Of a stretch of 64,000 bases of DNA, positions 7,926-17,229 are shown piece after piece (positions within the stretch are counted from its first letter, which is position 1; every line of letters starts with the position of its first letter). This stretch comes from Parvibaculum indicum. Lineage in GTDB: Bacteria; Pseudomonadota; Alphaproteobacteria; Parvibaculales; Parvibaculaceae. The DNA is taken from the NCBI RefSeq assembly GCF_011762095.1, contig NZ_JAASQO010000004.1:124001-188000 (forward strand), given 5' to 3'. The notes below the pieces were generated by a model, which was given only the letters and a program-made list of their open reading frames with translations, made no database searches and was not told where the DNA came from. A program made the translations under genes and the position numbers.

Positions 7926-8891
7926 GTGCCGGATCACGCCGTCAAAGCGCCTTTGAAGCTGAAAACCGCCGTCCTTATTGCAGGGCCGACCGCCAGCGGC
8001 AAGTCCGCGCTCGCCATGAAACTGGCCAAGCGGGTGGACGGCGAGATCGTCAATGCCGACTCCATGCAGGTCTATCGCGAGCTGCGTGTGCTCACCGCGC
8101 GGCCGAGCGAGGCGGATGAGGCCCGCGTGCCGCATCACCTCTACGGCTTCATGAGTGCCGCCGAGGCCTGTTCGGCGGGGATATGGGCGGCTCATGCGGC
8201 GCGGGTCATGCAGGAAATCGAGGCGAGGGGCCGCATTCCCATCCTTGTGGGGGGAACGGGGCTCTATTTCCGGGCGCTGGTGGACGGGCTGTCGCCCATT
8301 CCGGACGTTCCGGCGGAGGTCACCGCCGAGGTGAGGGCGGAGGTGGCGCAGGCGGGCCCCGGGGCGCACGGGTTGCTGCGGGCCGCCGATCCGAAACTTG
8401 CCGAAACGATCTCGCCCTCGGACAAGCAGCGCATCGCCCGCGGCCTCGAGGTGAAAAGGGCGACCGGCAAGCCCCTGAGCGCATGGCAGGCCTTGCCGCC
8501 GGAGCCGCCGGTCGCGGGGGATTTCCTGAAGGCGGTTCTCGCGCCCTCGCGGGAGTTTCTCTACCGGCGGATCGATTTCCGGTTCCGTCATATGGTCCGG
8601 GAGGGCGCGCTGGCGGAGGTCGAAGGGCTGATGGCGCTCGATCTCGATCCCTCGCTGCCGCTGATGAAGGCGTTGGGCTTGCGGCCGGTCATGGCTCATC
8701 TGCGCGGCGAAATTTCGCTTGAGGAGGCCATTCTGCTCGGTCAGGCGGAGTCCCGGCGCTATGCGAAACGGCAGGAAACCTGGTTTCGGACGCAAATGAT
8801 TTCGTGGAACAGGCTCATCGCGCAAGATTTGGAAAGCCTTGAGGTGAATTTCTTTCCATTAATTGATGATTTTGGCTTGACCGGGGCATGA
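7926..8891 (+). CDS. miaA: tRNA dimethylallyltransferase MiaA
   Basis: A 321-residue enzyme that transfers the dimethylallyl group from DMAPP to A37 of tRNAs reading UNN codons. It shows the P-loop IAGPTASGKSALA (about 19-31), the substrate loop NADSMQVYRELRVLTARP, VGGTGLYFRALVDG, and the C-terminal QAESRRYAKRQETWFR motif that contacts tRNA. The start is GTG 7926; no ATG lies before the P-loop. It is divergent from serB. Confidence 0.95.
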   Translation: MPDHAVKAPLKLKTAVLIAGPTASGKSALAMKLAKRVDGEIVNADSMQVYRELRVLTARPSEADEARVPHHLYGFMSAAEACSAGIWAAHAARVMQEIEARGRIPILVGGTGLYFRALVDGLSPIPDVPAEVTAEVRAEVAQAGPGAHGLLRAADPKLAETISPSDKQRIARGLEVKRATGKPLSAWQALPPEPPVAGDFLKAVLAPSREFLYRRIDFRFRHMVREGALAEVEGLMALDLDPSLPLMKALGLRPVMAHLRGEISLEEAILLGQAESRRYAKRQETWFRTQMISWNRLIAQDLESLEVNFFPLIDDFGLTGA

Positions 8892-9050
8892 GGCGGGGCT
8901 AGTTTGCGCCCGCTTTCACGCGGCATTGCGTGCCGGTGGCCGGTTTTTCGCTCTTTTCAGGATGAAACGGGGCTTTGAGAACGGGCCGGGCGCGAGGCCG
9001 CGTTGTTGTTTACCGCGATCGATAATCTTCAAGACGTAAGGACCCGACCC

Positions 9051-10808
9051 ATGGCCGAAAACGAGATGACTGGCGCAGAGATCGTCATCAAATCGCTGGT
9101 CGATCAGGGCGTAGACACGATTTTCGGCTACCCCGGGGGCGCGGTGCTTCCGATCTATGACGCGCTTTTCCAGCAGAACAAGATCCGGCATATCCTCGTC
9201 CGGCACGAGCAGGGCGCCGTCCATGCGGCGGAGGGCTATGCGCGCTCCACGGGCAAGCCGGGCGTCGTTCTGGTGACGTCGGGGCCCGGCGCGACCAATG
9301 CCGTGACGGGGCTGACCGATGCGTTGATGGATTCCATCCCGATCGTCTGCCTGACGGGGCAGGTCGCCACCCATCTCATCGGCTCGGACGCCTTCCAGGA
9401 GGCGGACACGGTCGGCATCACGCGCCATTGCACCAAGCATAACTGGCTGGTGAAGTCGCCGGAGGAGCTGACGCGCGTCATGCACGAGGCCTTCTATGTC
9501 GCGACGAATGGCCGTCCGGGGCCGGTCGTCATCGATATTCCGAAGGACGTTCAGTTCCAGTCGGCGGAATATGTCGGGCCGAAGAATGTCGCGCATCGCA
9601 CCTACCGTCCGACGGTGAAGGGCGATGTCGAGGCAATCAAGGAAGCGATCGACCTCATCGCGAATGCCAAGAAGCCTGTCTTCTATACGGGCGGCGGGAT
9701 CATCAATTCCGGCCCGGTCGCGAGCCAGCTCCTGCGCGAATTCGTGAAGCTGACCGGTTATCCGATCACCTCCACGCTGATGGGCCTCGGCGCTTTTCCG
9801 GCGAGCGACAAGCAGTGGCTCGGCATGGTCGGCATGCATGGCACCTTCGAAGCCAACAATGCGATGCATGACTGCGATGTCATGATCAATATCGGCGCGC
9901 GCTTCGACGACCGCGTGACGGGCCGCCTCGATGACTTCGCGCCGAACTCGAAGAAGATTCATGTCGATATCGACGCCTCGTCGATCAACAAGAATGTCCG
10001 TGTCGATGTCGGCATCATCGGCGATTGCGCGCATGTCCTGGAAGACATGCTGCGGATCTGGAAGGCGAAGGCGCGCCAGCCCGACAAGGCGGCGCTCGGC
10101 GACTGGTGGAAGCAGATCGAGGTCTGGCGTGAGCGCAAGTCGCTCTCCTTCAGGCAGAACGGCGAAACCATCAAGCCGCAATACGCCGTCCAGCGCCTTT
10201 ACGAGCTGACCAAGGATCGCGAGACCTACATCACCACGGAAGTGGGGCAGCATCAGATGTGGGCGGCGCAGCATTATCATTTCGACGAGCCGAACCGCTG
10301 GATGACGAGCGGCGGCCTCGGCACGATGGGCTATGGCCTGCCGGCCGCCGTGGGGACGCAGATCGCGCATCCCGACGCGCTCGTCGTCGATATCGCGGGC
10401 GAAGCCTCGATCCTGATGAACATGCAGGAGATTTCCACGGCGGTTCAGTTCATGCTGCCGGTGAAGATCTTCATCCTGAACAATGAATATATGGGCATGG
10501 TGCGCCAGTGGCAGGAATTGCTGCATGGCGGGCGCTATTCGCACAGCTATTCGGAATCGCTGCCCGATTTCGTGAAGCTCGCCGAAGCCTATGGCGCGAA
10601 GGGCGTCCGCGCGGAAACGCCGGACGAGCTCGACGCGAAGATCCAGGAGATGCTGGATACGCCCGGGCCGGTCATTTTCGACTGCATCGTGGACAAGTAC
10701 GAGAACTGCTATCCGATGATCCCGTCGGGCGCGGCGCATAACCAGATGATCCTCGCCGACGACGCGGATGCGCCGACCGTCACCGAAGCAGGCAAGATGC
10801 TGGTTTGA
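9051..10808 (+). CDS. ilvI: Acetolactate synthase large (catalytic) subunit
   Basis: A 585-residue ThDP-dependent enzyme that condenses pyruvate into acetolactate (valine, leucine) or with 2-ketobutyrate (isoleucine). The ThDP-activating Glu is in RHEQGAVHAAEGYA, and the FAD-binding middle domain is present. The C-terminal ThDP/Mg motif reads GEAS...NNEYMGMVRQWQ, where canonical enzymes have GDGS. The Glu in place of the Mg-binding Asp deserves notice, but the rest is intact. ATG 9051 follows TAAGGA; an in-frame TTG at 9003 is unlikely. The genes for the regulatory subunit and IlvC follow, forming the main branched-chain amino acid operon. Confidence 0.95.
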   Translation: MAENEMTGAEIVIKSLVDQGVDTIFGYPGGAVLPIYDALFQQNKIRHILVRHEQGAVHAAEGYARSTGKPGVVLVTSGPGATNAVTGLTDALMDSIPIVCLTGQVATHLIGSDAFQEADTVGITRHCTKHNWLVKSPEELTRVMHEAFYVATNGRPGPVVIDIPKDVQFQSAEYVGPKNVAHRTYRPTVKGDVEAIKEAIDLIANAKKPVFYTGGGIINSGPVASQLLREFVKLTGYPITSTLMGLGAFPASDKQWLGMVGMHGTFEANNAMHDCDVMINIGARFDDRVTGRLDDFAPNSKKIHVDIDASSINKNVRVDVGIIGDCAHVLEDMLRIWKAKARQPDKAALGDWWKQIEVWRERKSLSFRQNGETIKPQYAVQRLYELTKDRETYITTEVGQHQMWAAQHYHFDEPNRWMTSGGLGTMGYGLPAAVGTQIAHPDALVVDIAGEASILMNMQEISTAVQFMLPVKIFILNNEYMGMVRQWQELLHGGRYSHSYSESLPDFVKLAEAYGAKGVRAETPDELDAKIQEMLDTPGPVIFDCIVDKYENCYPMIPSGAAHNQMILADDADAPTVTEAGKMLV

Positions 10809-10864
10809 CCGTCGCTGCCGTCATAGCCGGGGTTAACCCATCGCCCTCCAATCAGAGTTCGGGA

Positions 10865-11377
10865 ATGAGCCAGGAAGAAAAAATCGAACGGCATGCCATT
10901 GCCGTGCTTGTGGATAACGAGGCCGGCGTGCTCGCCCGCGTCATCGGGCTGTTTTCGGGCCGCGGCTACAATATCGAAAGCCTGACGGTGGCCGAGGTGG
11001 ACCAGGCGGAGCATACCTCCCGCATCACCATCGTCACCTCGGGCACGCCCATGGTGATCGAGCAGATCAAGGCGCAGCTCGACCGGCTCGTGCCGGTTCA
11101 CCGGGTGATGGACCTGACGGCGGAGACCCATGCGGTCGAGCGTGAAATGGCGCTTGTGAAAGTCGCCTCCACGGGCGAAAAGCGCGTGGAATCGCTGCGG
11201 CTGGCGGATGCCTTCCGCGCCCGCGTGATCGACACGACCCACACCTCCTTCATTTTCGAGGTGACGGGCGCGCCGGACAAGATCGATGCCTTTATCGGCC
11301 TGATGAGGCCGCTGGGGCTGGTGGATGTATCGCGGACCGGCGTGGTCGCGATCGCCCGCGGCCCGGAAGCGATGTAA
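10865..11377 (+). CDS. ilvN: Acetolactate synthase small (regulatory) subunit
   Basis: A 170-residue regulatory subunit with an N-terminal ACT domain (HAIAVLVDNEAGVLARVIGLFSGRGYNIESLTV) that binds valine for feedback inhibition, and a C-terminal AHAS_small domain (ALVKV...FRARVIDTTHTSFIFEVTG). ATG 10865 is chosen. A TTG at 10805 overlapping the ilvI stop would add 20 residues and would give tight translational coupling; related proteins do carry N-terminal extensions of that size, so the start is uncertain. Confidence 0.92.
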   Translation: MSQEEKIERHAIAVLVDNEAGVLARVIGLFSGRGYNIESLTVAEVDQAEHTSRITIVTSGTPMVIEQIKAQLDRLVPVHRVMDLTAETHAVEREMALVKVASTGEKRVESLRLADAFRARVIDTTHTSFIFEVTGAPDKIDAFIGLMRPLGLVDVSRTGVVAIARGPEAM

Positions 11378-11392
11378 CGAACGAGGATATAA

Positions 11393-12469
<1,077 letters not shown>

Positions 12470-12499
12470 CGCGATCTCGCGAACAGCACCCTTTGGATG

Positions 12500-12535
12500 G
12501 GCCCGCCGCGAAGATCGCGGCGGGCCTTTTCTTTT
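12500..12535 (+). terminator. Rho-independent terminator of the ilv operon
   Basis: A perfect 12-bp stem GGCCCGCCGCGA (12500-12511) and TCGCGGCGGGCC (12515-12526) with an AGA loop, followed by TTTTCTTTTT. It begins 30 bp after the ilvC stop. Confidence 0.93.
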
Positions 12536-12566
12536 TGGAACTCCCTATTTTTTGGAGAGTGGGCCC

Positions 12567-13250
12567 ATGCCTCCTGCCCAATATGCTCACGGCGCCGCCA
12601 TTGCCTTTCTGCACAGCTCGGCGCTTCACATCGGCACTTTCAATGCGCTGGGCGCGGCGCTCGCACCGGGGCTGAAACTTGCCCATACGGTGCGCGAAGA
12701 CCTGCTGGTGGCGGCGGAGAAAGCAGGCGGCGTCACGCCCTCCATCGAGCTGAAGGCGGGCGAGGCGATGCTGGCGCTGGCGGAGGGCGGCGCGCGCGTC
12801 GTCGTCTGCACCTGTTCGACGCTGGGTCCCGTCGCGGAGCGCGTTGCCGACGATGCGGATATACCGGTCATGCGTATCGATCGTCCGATGGCGGATGAAG
12901 CGGTGAGAAGCGGCGCGCGCATCGGCGTCTGCGGCGCGCTGGCGCCTGCCATGGAAACGACGTTGCGCCTGTTGGAGGATTCGGCGGGTAAGGCGGGGCG
13001 GTCATGCCGTTTCACGCCCGTTCATTTCGAGGATGCCTGGGACCGGTTCAAGGCCGGGCGCCTTGGCGCCTATCATGAACGGATCGCGGAAGGTCTGGCG
13101 CGCGCAGCGGCTGACCATGACGTGTTGGTTCTGGCGCAGGCGTCCATGGCGCCCGCGGCGCAGCAGGCGGGAGATCTCGGTATTCCCGTCCTGTCCAGTC
13201 CGCAATCCGGTTTCACGGCGGCGGTGCGGATCGCCAACCGCTTCAAATAG
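12567..13250 (+). CDS. Aspartate/glutamate racemase-family protein (lacks second catalytic Cys)
   Basis: A 227-residue protein of the Asp/Glu racemase fold. The first catalytic-cysteine region is clear (VVVCTCSTLGPVAE, Cys81 and Cys83). The equivalent second-half segment reads VLAQASMAPAA, without the Cys that two-base racemases use. The nearest known chemistry is therefore one-cysteine members of the superfamily, such as arylmalonate decarboxylase or maleate isomerase types, rather than a true racemase. ATG 12567 lies just after the ilv terminator. It is convergent with the globin gene (20-bp gap). The substrate is unknown. Confidence 0.75.
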   Translation: MPPAQYAHGAAIAFLHSSALHIGTFNALGAALAPGLKLAHTVREDLLVAAEKAGGVTPSIELKAGEAMLALAEGGARVVVCTCSTLGPVAERVADDADIPVMRIDRPMADEAVRSGARIGVCGALAPAMETTLRLLEDSAGKAGRSCRFTPVHFEDAWDRFKAGRLGAYHERIAEGLARAAADHDVLVLAQASMAPAAQQAGDLGIPVLSSPQSGFTAAVRIANRFK

Positions 13251-13270
13251 GGCGGTTCAGGGCTGGCGTA

Positions 13271-13708
13271 TCATGTGAGTTCCATGCCGTATTTTTCGGC
13301 ATGGGTGGCGATGACCTCATGCAGATCCGCCAGCAGGGCCTGCCAGGCGGCCTCCGTTTCCGACGTCCATTCCGCGCCCAGAATGTCGCGGAAGGTTTCC
13401 GTCACCACCTCGAAGAAGGTGGCGAAGACGCGGGGCGGTACGCCCAGTCCCTGATGGTTGGTCAGTTCGCACTGGATCAGCACCGGCGCATAGCTTCTCG
13501 GGCCCAGCATGTCGAAGACGCAATTCAGCGCCTCGCTCAGCATGTGGCCGCGCGCATTGCCGTCCAGATCGAGCACGAAGAGCGCCTTCATCTCCGGCTG
13601 TTGCGTAAAAAGCTTTTCGTAAACCAGCGGGGTGGGGTCGCCCGCCAGTTCGGCGGCGCGTTCGATGCTGTGCGAGATGATGTCGGCGTCGTGTTCGCTC
13701 AGGGGCAT
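13271..13708 (-). CDS. Globin-family protein
   Basis: A 145-residue single-domain globin. The proximal heme-ligand region ELTNHQGLGVPPRVFATFFEVV matches the bacterial globin pattern in which His F8 is followed by a G-V-x-P helix start. The N-terminal half carries YEKLFTQQPEMKALF, typical of the B-C helices. The preceding gene codes for an unrelated enzyme, so context gives no function; oxygen or NO handling or redox sensing are family roles. ATG 13708 is preceded by GGAGGAG on the minus strand. Confidence 0.8.
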   Translation of the reverse strand: MPLSEHDADIISHSIERAAELAGDPTPLVYEKLFTQQPEMKALFVLDLDGNARGHMLSEALNCVFDMLGPRSYAPVLIQCELTNHQGLGVPPRVFATFFEVVTETFRDILGAEWTSETEAAWQALLADLHEVIATHAEKYGMELT

Positions 13709-13847
13709 GGGCGGCTCCTCCGGCTGTTTGTTTTTCTTTTTGCAATGGCAAGCCTACCCGAAACCTGCCTCCCGGTCCCTTCCGGGGTGGGTGGCGCGTC
13801 CGGGGCCCGGCTTGCATTTGCGACAGATTGACACTTGCACCTATAGT

Positions 13848-13862
13848 TGAGAATGAATATCA
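13848..13862. promoter_or_regulatory. Fur box upstream of the cupredoxin-FTR1 pair
   Basis: TGAGAATGAATATCA matches the 7-1-7 Fur consensus TGATAATNATTATCA at 12 of 14 informative positions. It lies 35 bp before the cupredoxin ATG 13898. A plausible promoter (TTGCGA 13818-13823, 18-bp spacer, TATAGT 13842-13847) ends just before it, so a bound repressor would block initiation. Confidence 0.65.
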
Positions 13863-13897
13863 GTAACCAAATTCTCATCCCCACGAAAGGAAACGCC

Positions 13898-14263
13898 ATG
13901 CTTCGCTCCCTCTCGGCCAGGACGCTGCTTACCGCGACGGGCATTGTGGCGTTGATTTTCGCCGCGGCGGCTTTCCAGCCTGCCCGGGCCGCCGACGAAA
14001 TGCCGACCTTCGAAATCCACATCAAGGATCACAAGTTCGACCCGTCGAATTTCGAGGTGCCCGCCGATACGCGGATGAAGCTGGTGGTCCATAATGACGA
14101 CCCGACGCCGGAAGAGTTCGAGTCGCATGACCTTTTCCTGGAAAAGATCATCCCCGGCGGCGGCAAGGGCATCATGTATGTCGGGCCGCTCGAAGCGGGG
14201 ACCTATCACTTCTTCGGCGAGTTCAACGAAGCGACCGCGCAGGGCGATCTGACCGCCAAGTAA
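13898..14263 (+). CDS. Periplasmic cupredoxin-domain protein, partner of FTR1
   Basis: A 121-residue protein with a Sec signal peptide (to about residue 33, ARA-AD) and one cupredoxin domain. It resembles the cupredoxin part of EfeO and P19-type proteins: FEIHIKDHKFDPSNFEVPADTRMKLVVHN, then ESHDLFLEK and GTYHFFGEF. The canonical type-1 copper Cys is absent, as in those iron-uptake relatives. It is encoded 48 bp before an FTR1 permease and behind a Fur box, so it is inferred to bind ferrous or ferric iron and/or copper in the periplasm and feed the permease. ATG 13898 follows GAAAGGA. Confidence 0.82.
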   Translation: MLRSLSARTLLTATGIVALIFAAAAFQPARAADEMPTFEIHIKDHKFDPSNFEVPADTRMKLVVHNDDPTPEEFESHDLFLEKIIPGGGKGIMYVGPLEAGTYHFFGEFNEATAQGDLTAK

Positions 14264-14311
14264 AAGCCAATTCAGGCCGGCTTACACAAGCCTCATTCAG
14301 GAAGGCCCGAC

Positions 14312-15166
14312 ATGCTTGCCACGCTCATCATCGTGTTCCGCGAAGTGCTTGAAGCGGCATTGATCGTCAGCATCGTCGCCGCCGCCACCAAGGGCGTCGC
14401 GGGGCGGGGGCGCTGGCTGACGGCCGGTATCGTGGGCGGACTTGCCGGCGCCAGCCTCGTCGCGGTCTTTGCAAGCGCCATCTCCAATTCGGTGGAAGGC
14501 ACGGGGCAGGAAATCTTCAATGCGAGCGTGCTCTTTCTCGCCGTCATCATGCTCGGGTGGCACAATGTCTGGATGGGCAGTCATGGCCGCCAGCTCGCCA
14601 CCGAGATGAAGGAAGTCGGGCATGACGTGACCGTCGGCACCAAGCCGCTCTATGCGCTGGCCATCGTGGTCGGCGCGGCGGTGATGCGCGAAGGCTCCGA
14701 AGTCGTGCTTTTCCTCAACGGTATCGCCAGCGGGGGTGTCGGCAATATGTCGATGCTCGCGGGCGGTCTTCTCGGTATCGTGGCGGGCGGGGCGCTCGGT
14801 CTTGCGCTTTATTTCGGCCTGCTCAGGCTGTCGCTCAACATGCTTTTCCGCGTGACGGGCTGGATGATCCTGCTGCTGGCCGCCGGCATGGCCGCGCAGG
14901 GGGCCAAGTTCCTCGTGCAGGGCGGCTTTCTGCCGCCGATGGGCGGGTTCATGTGGAACACGTCCTGGCTTCTGTCGGAAAACAGCCTGATCGGCCAGAC
15001 GCTCCACACGCTTGTCGGCTATACGGCCCGGCCGCTGCCCGTTCAGGCGATTTTCTATGTCGGTACGCTCGTCATCATCGGCGGCCTCATGAAGATCGTC
15101 GGCGACGGCGTGTCGAACAAGGCGAAAGCGCAGCGCGCCGCGGCCGGTCAGGTCGCCGGGGACTGA
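14312..15166 (+). CDS. FTR1-family iron permease
   Basis: A 284-residue inner-membrane permease of the FTR1/EfeU family with about seven transmembrane helices. Both family REXXE iron-binding motifs are visible: REVLE (residues about 10-14) in the first helix and REGSE in the middle helix (VMREGSEVVLFLNG). It pairs with the cupredoxin protein encoded just upstream. No EfeB-type peroxidase or multicopper oxidase is encoded nearby, so the oxidation step, if any, must be provided elsewhere. Expression is probably iron-repressed through the Fur box at 13848. Confidence 0.93.
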   Translation: MLATLIIVFREVLEAALIVSIVAAATKGVAGRGRWLTAGIVGGLAGASLVAVFASAISNSVEGTGQEIFNASVLFLAVIMLGWHNVWMGSHGRQLATEMKEVGHDVTVGTKPLYALAIVVGAAVMREGSEVVLFLNGIASGGVGNMSMLAGGLLGIVAGGALGLALYFGLLRLSLNMLFRVTGWMILLLAAGMAAQGAKFLVQGGFLPPMGGFMWNTSWLLSENSLIGQTLHTLVGYTARPLPVQAIFYVGTLVIIGGLMKIVGDGVSNKAKAQRAAAGQVAGD

Positions 15167-15190
15167 AACCCCTCGCTCGACGACCGTGCT

Positions 15191-15273
15191 CGTCATGCCC
15201 CGCTTTATGCGGGGCATCCACGTCTTTTTCATAGGTCAAGACGTGGATGGCCCGGACAAGCCGGGCCATGACG
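15191..15273. repeat. Cloverleaf-like palindromic intergenic repeat
   Basis: Three adjacent perfect 9-bp hairpins: 15195-15203 with 15209-15217, 15218-15226 with 15238-15246, and 15247-15255 with 15261-15269. The whole is bounded by CGTCATG (15191-15197) and its complement CATGACG (15267-15273). The layout resembles the mobile palindromic repeats scattered in alphaproteobacterial intergenic DNA, and it follows the FTR1 gene. Confidence 0.8.
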
Positions 15274-15310
15274 ACGTTTGGTATTGGGAACCAGCCAACA
15301 CAGGCACGCT

Positions 15311-15352
15311 GTCATCCCGGCCACCTTTACATGCAGGGAAGGCCGGAACGAC
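15311..15352. repeat. Second imperfect palindromic repeat
   Basis: GTCATCCCGGCC (15311-15322) and GGCCGGAACGAC (15341-15352) are imperfect inverted copies (10 of 12) around an 18-nt loop, next to the cloverleaf repeat. Probably a related or degenerate intergenic element. Confidence 0.5.
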
Positions 15353-15384
15353 ACGAAGTGAGAGGTCTCAGGCGAACCCCGCCT

Positions 15385-16092
15385 TCAGACGTAAAACCAT
15401 TTGTGAAAGCCTGACCGGTCGAAAGGCTTCCATTCGCCTTCCGTTTGCGACAGCCGGTCGGCGACGGCCCAGAAGACGAGCGGATTGCCGCCCATGCCCA
15501 GATGCGTCGCGGGGACTTCGATGTTTTCCGTGCGTGGCGTTTCCTGTTCGCGGCAGGCGGCCCATGGCACCAGCCCGTCGAAGCGGGAATAGATGGCGGT
15601 GGAGGGAACCGGCGGCGGTACGCGCAGCCGTTCGGCGAGTACGGGGTCGACTTCGCCGCTGACCCGGTAGCCCGCCCCGAAGGGGCTGCCGAGCGTCACC
15701 ACCTGGCGCACCTGATGGGGAAATTCGCGGGCGAGTTCGCGCGCATAGATGCCGCCGAGGCTCCAGCCGACGATGCTGATGCGCCGTTCGTAGCGATCGG
15801 CGAGTTCGTTGAGCCTGTCCTTCAGCTTGCGATGGACGTGGCGGCTCGGTCCCCAATTGTGCCCCTGTTTCCAGGCATGGGCGACATAGCCCATCTCCTT
15901 CAGATAGGTGCGCAGAAACGACGTCGACTCGTCGCCCGTCAGCATGCCGGGCAGCACGAGCACCGCATGACCGTCGCCCTTCGGCGCGTTGAGGAGGGCG
16001 GGATAGGACGCGGCAAGGGCGCCATATTCCGCGACGAGGCCGAATTCACTCCAGGCCCGCCAGAAGATCGGATCGCTCGCAGATGAAAACAT
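15385..16092 (-). CDS. Alpha/beta-hydrolase (lipase/acyltransferase-like)
   Basis: A 235-residue alpha/beta-hydrolase. The oxyanion region is VLVLPGMLTGDESTSFLRTYLKEMGY, the nucleophile elbow is GWSLGG (Ser), the acid residue is probably the Asp in IYSRFDGLVPW, and the His is in ATHLGMGGNPLV. The pattern of a long first strand with PGM and a late His is closest to bacterial lipase/PGAP1-like hydrolases. No signal peptide, so likely cytoplasmic. ATG 16092. The gap to the downstream FTR1 gene contains only the palindromic repeats. The substrate is unknown. Confidence 0.78.
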   Translation of the reverse strand: MFSSASDPIFWRAWSEFGLVAEYGALAASYPALLNAPKGDGHAVLVLPGMLTGDESTSFLRTYLKEMGYVAHAWKQGHNWGPSRHVHRKLKDRLNELADRYERRISIVGWSLGGIYARELAREFPHQVRQVVTLGSPFGAGYRVSGEVDPVLAERLRVPPPVPSTAIYSRFDGLVPWAACREQETPRTENIEVPATHLGMGGNPLVFWAVADRLSQTEGEWKPFDRSGFHKWFYV

Positions 16093-16242
16093 AGATGGGA
16101 AGCTCCGCCGGAAATGGCTTGTCCTGCATTATACTGCATTGCAGCAAATTCCGTAGCGGAAACTTTTCAGCAGGCGGTATGCCCCTGACGATTTTCCGGA
16201 CGAGGGTGAGCAACCGCCCGGAAAATAGTCAAAAACCAAGGT

Positions 16243-17223
16243 CTACGAGCAGATCCCTTTGGTATCTGCTCGTGGATTTTCGGCCAGTTTCGTCAGCTTT
16301 TCGTCATGGTCGGGGCAATCTTCCGGTTCGATCTGCACCGTTGCATGGGTCACGCCATAGCGCTCTGCGAGTCGTTCCTTGATGGCGGTCAGGGCTTCGC
16401 TCGGCATCGCGCCCGGCGCGGGGACGGCATGCAGCGTGACGAGAATGCGGCCCGAGGCGAGCGACCAGGCATGGATGTGGTGGACATCGCTGACCGAGGG
16501 GATGCCGGTGGCGAGGTCTTCGGCCATGGCGTCGGTGTCGAGCCCCTCCGGCGTGCCTTCCATCAGGATATGCGCCGCGTCGCGCGTGACGGCGAATGCG
16601 CCGCGCAGGATGAGCACGGCCACGAAAACCGAGAGGATCGGGTCGATGGGCGTGAAGCCGGTATACATGATGACGATGGCGGCCACGATGGCGGCGACGG
16701 AACCCAGCAGGTCGCCCAGCACATGGAGCGCGGCGCCGCGCATGTTCAGATTGCCTTCGCCGCCGTGGAGCAGCGTGAAGGAGACGATATTCACCACAAG
16801 GCCGACAATGGCGACGACGAGCATCGGTCCGGCAAGGATCGGTACGGGCTCGAAGATGCGCATGGCGGCTTCGGCGATGATCCAGGCGGCCAGTGCGATC
16901 ATTACCGCGCCGTTCAGGAAGGCGGCGAGAATTTCGGCGCGCATATAGCCGAAGGAGCGGGCCGTGTCCGCCGGGCGGCGGGCCAGGCGCACCGCGAGCC
17001 ATGCGAGCGCCAGCGCGCCGGTGTCGGTCAGCATGTGGCCCGCATCGGCGATGAGCGCCAGCGATCCGGATATCCAGCCGCCGGCCGCTTCGACGATCAT
17101 GAAGCCGCCCGTGATCCACATCGCCCAGGCGATGCGGCGCTCATTCGCGCCGTCCGGTACGTGCGAGTGGCCGTGGCTATGAGAATGACCATGACCATGA
17201 TCGTGCGAATGGCTGTGCGTCAT
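16243..17223 (-). CDS. CDF-family zinc (cation) efflux transporter
   Basis: A 326-residue cation diffusion facilitator of the CzcD/ZitB type that exports Zn2+ (possibly Cd2+ or Co2+) by proton antiport. It has a His-rich N-terminus with alternating HS, HG and HD residues and six transmembrane helices. The intramembrane metal sites are ADAGHMLTDTGAL in helix 2 and HVLGDLLGS in helix 5 (HxxxD pairs). The cytoplasmic C-terminal domain includes VHHIHAWSL. Its ATG is 6 bp after the arsR stop, forming a metal-regulated two-gene operon. Confidence 0.93.
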   Translation of the reverse strand: MTHSHSHDHGHGHSHSHGHSHVPDGANERRIAWAMWITGGFMIVEAAGGWISGSLALIADAGHMLTDTGALALAWLAVRLARRPADTARSFGYMRAEILAAFLNGAVMIALAAWIIAEAAMRIFEPVPILAGPMLVVAIVGLVVNIVSFTLLHGGEGNLNMRGAALHVLGDLLGSVAAIVAAIVIMYTGFTPIDPILSVFVAVLILRGAFAVTRDAAHILMEGTPEGLDTDAMAEDLATGIPSVSDVHHIHAWSLASGRILVTLHAVPAPGAMPSEALTAIKERLAERYGVTHATVQIEPEDCPDHDEKLTKLAENPRADTKGICS

Positions 17224-17229
17224 GGTCCT

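Noticed and set aside
8962-9039. A 25-codon ORF (MKRGFENGPGARPRCC...) ending 12 bp before ilvI ATG, as a possible attenuator leader peptide
   Set aside because: It contains only one Leu, two Ile and no Val, has no suitable ribosome site, and no terminator hairpin follows.
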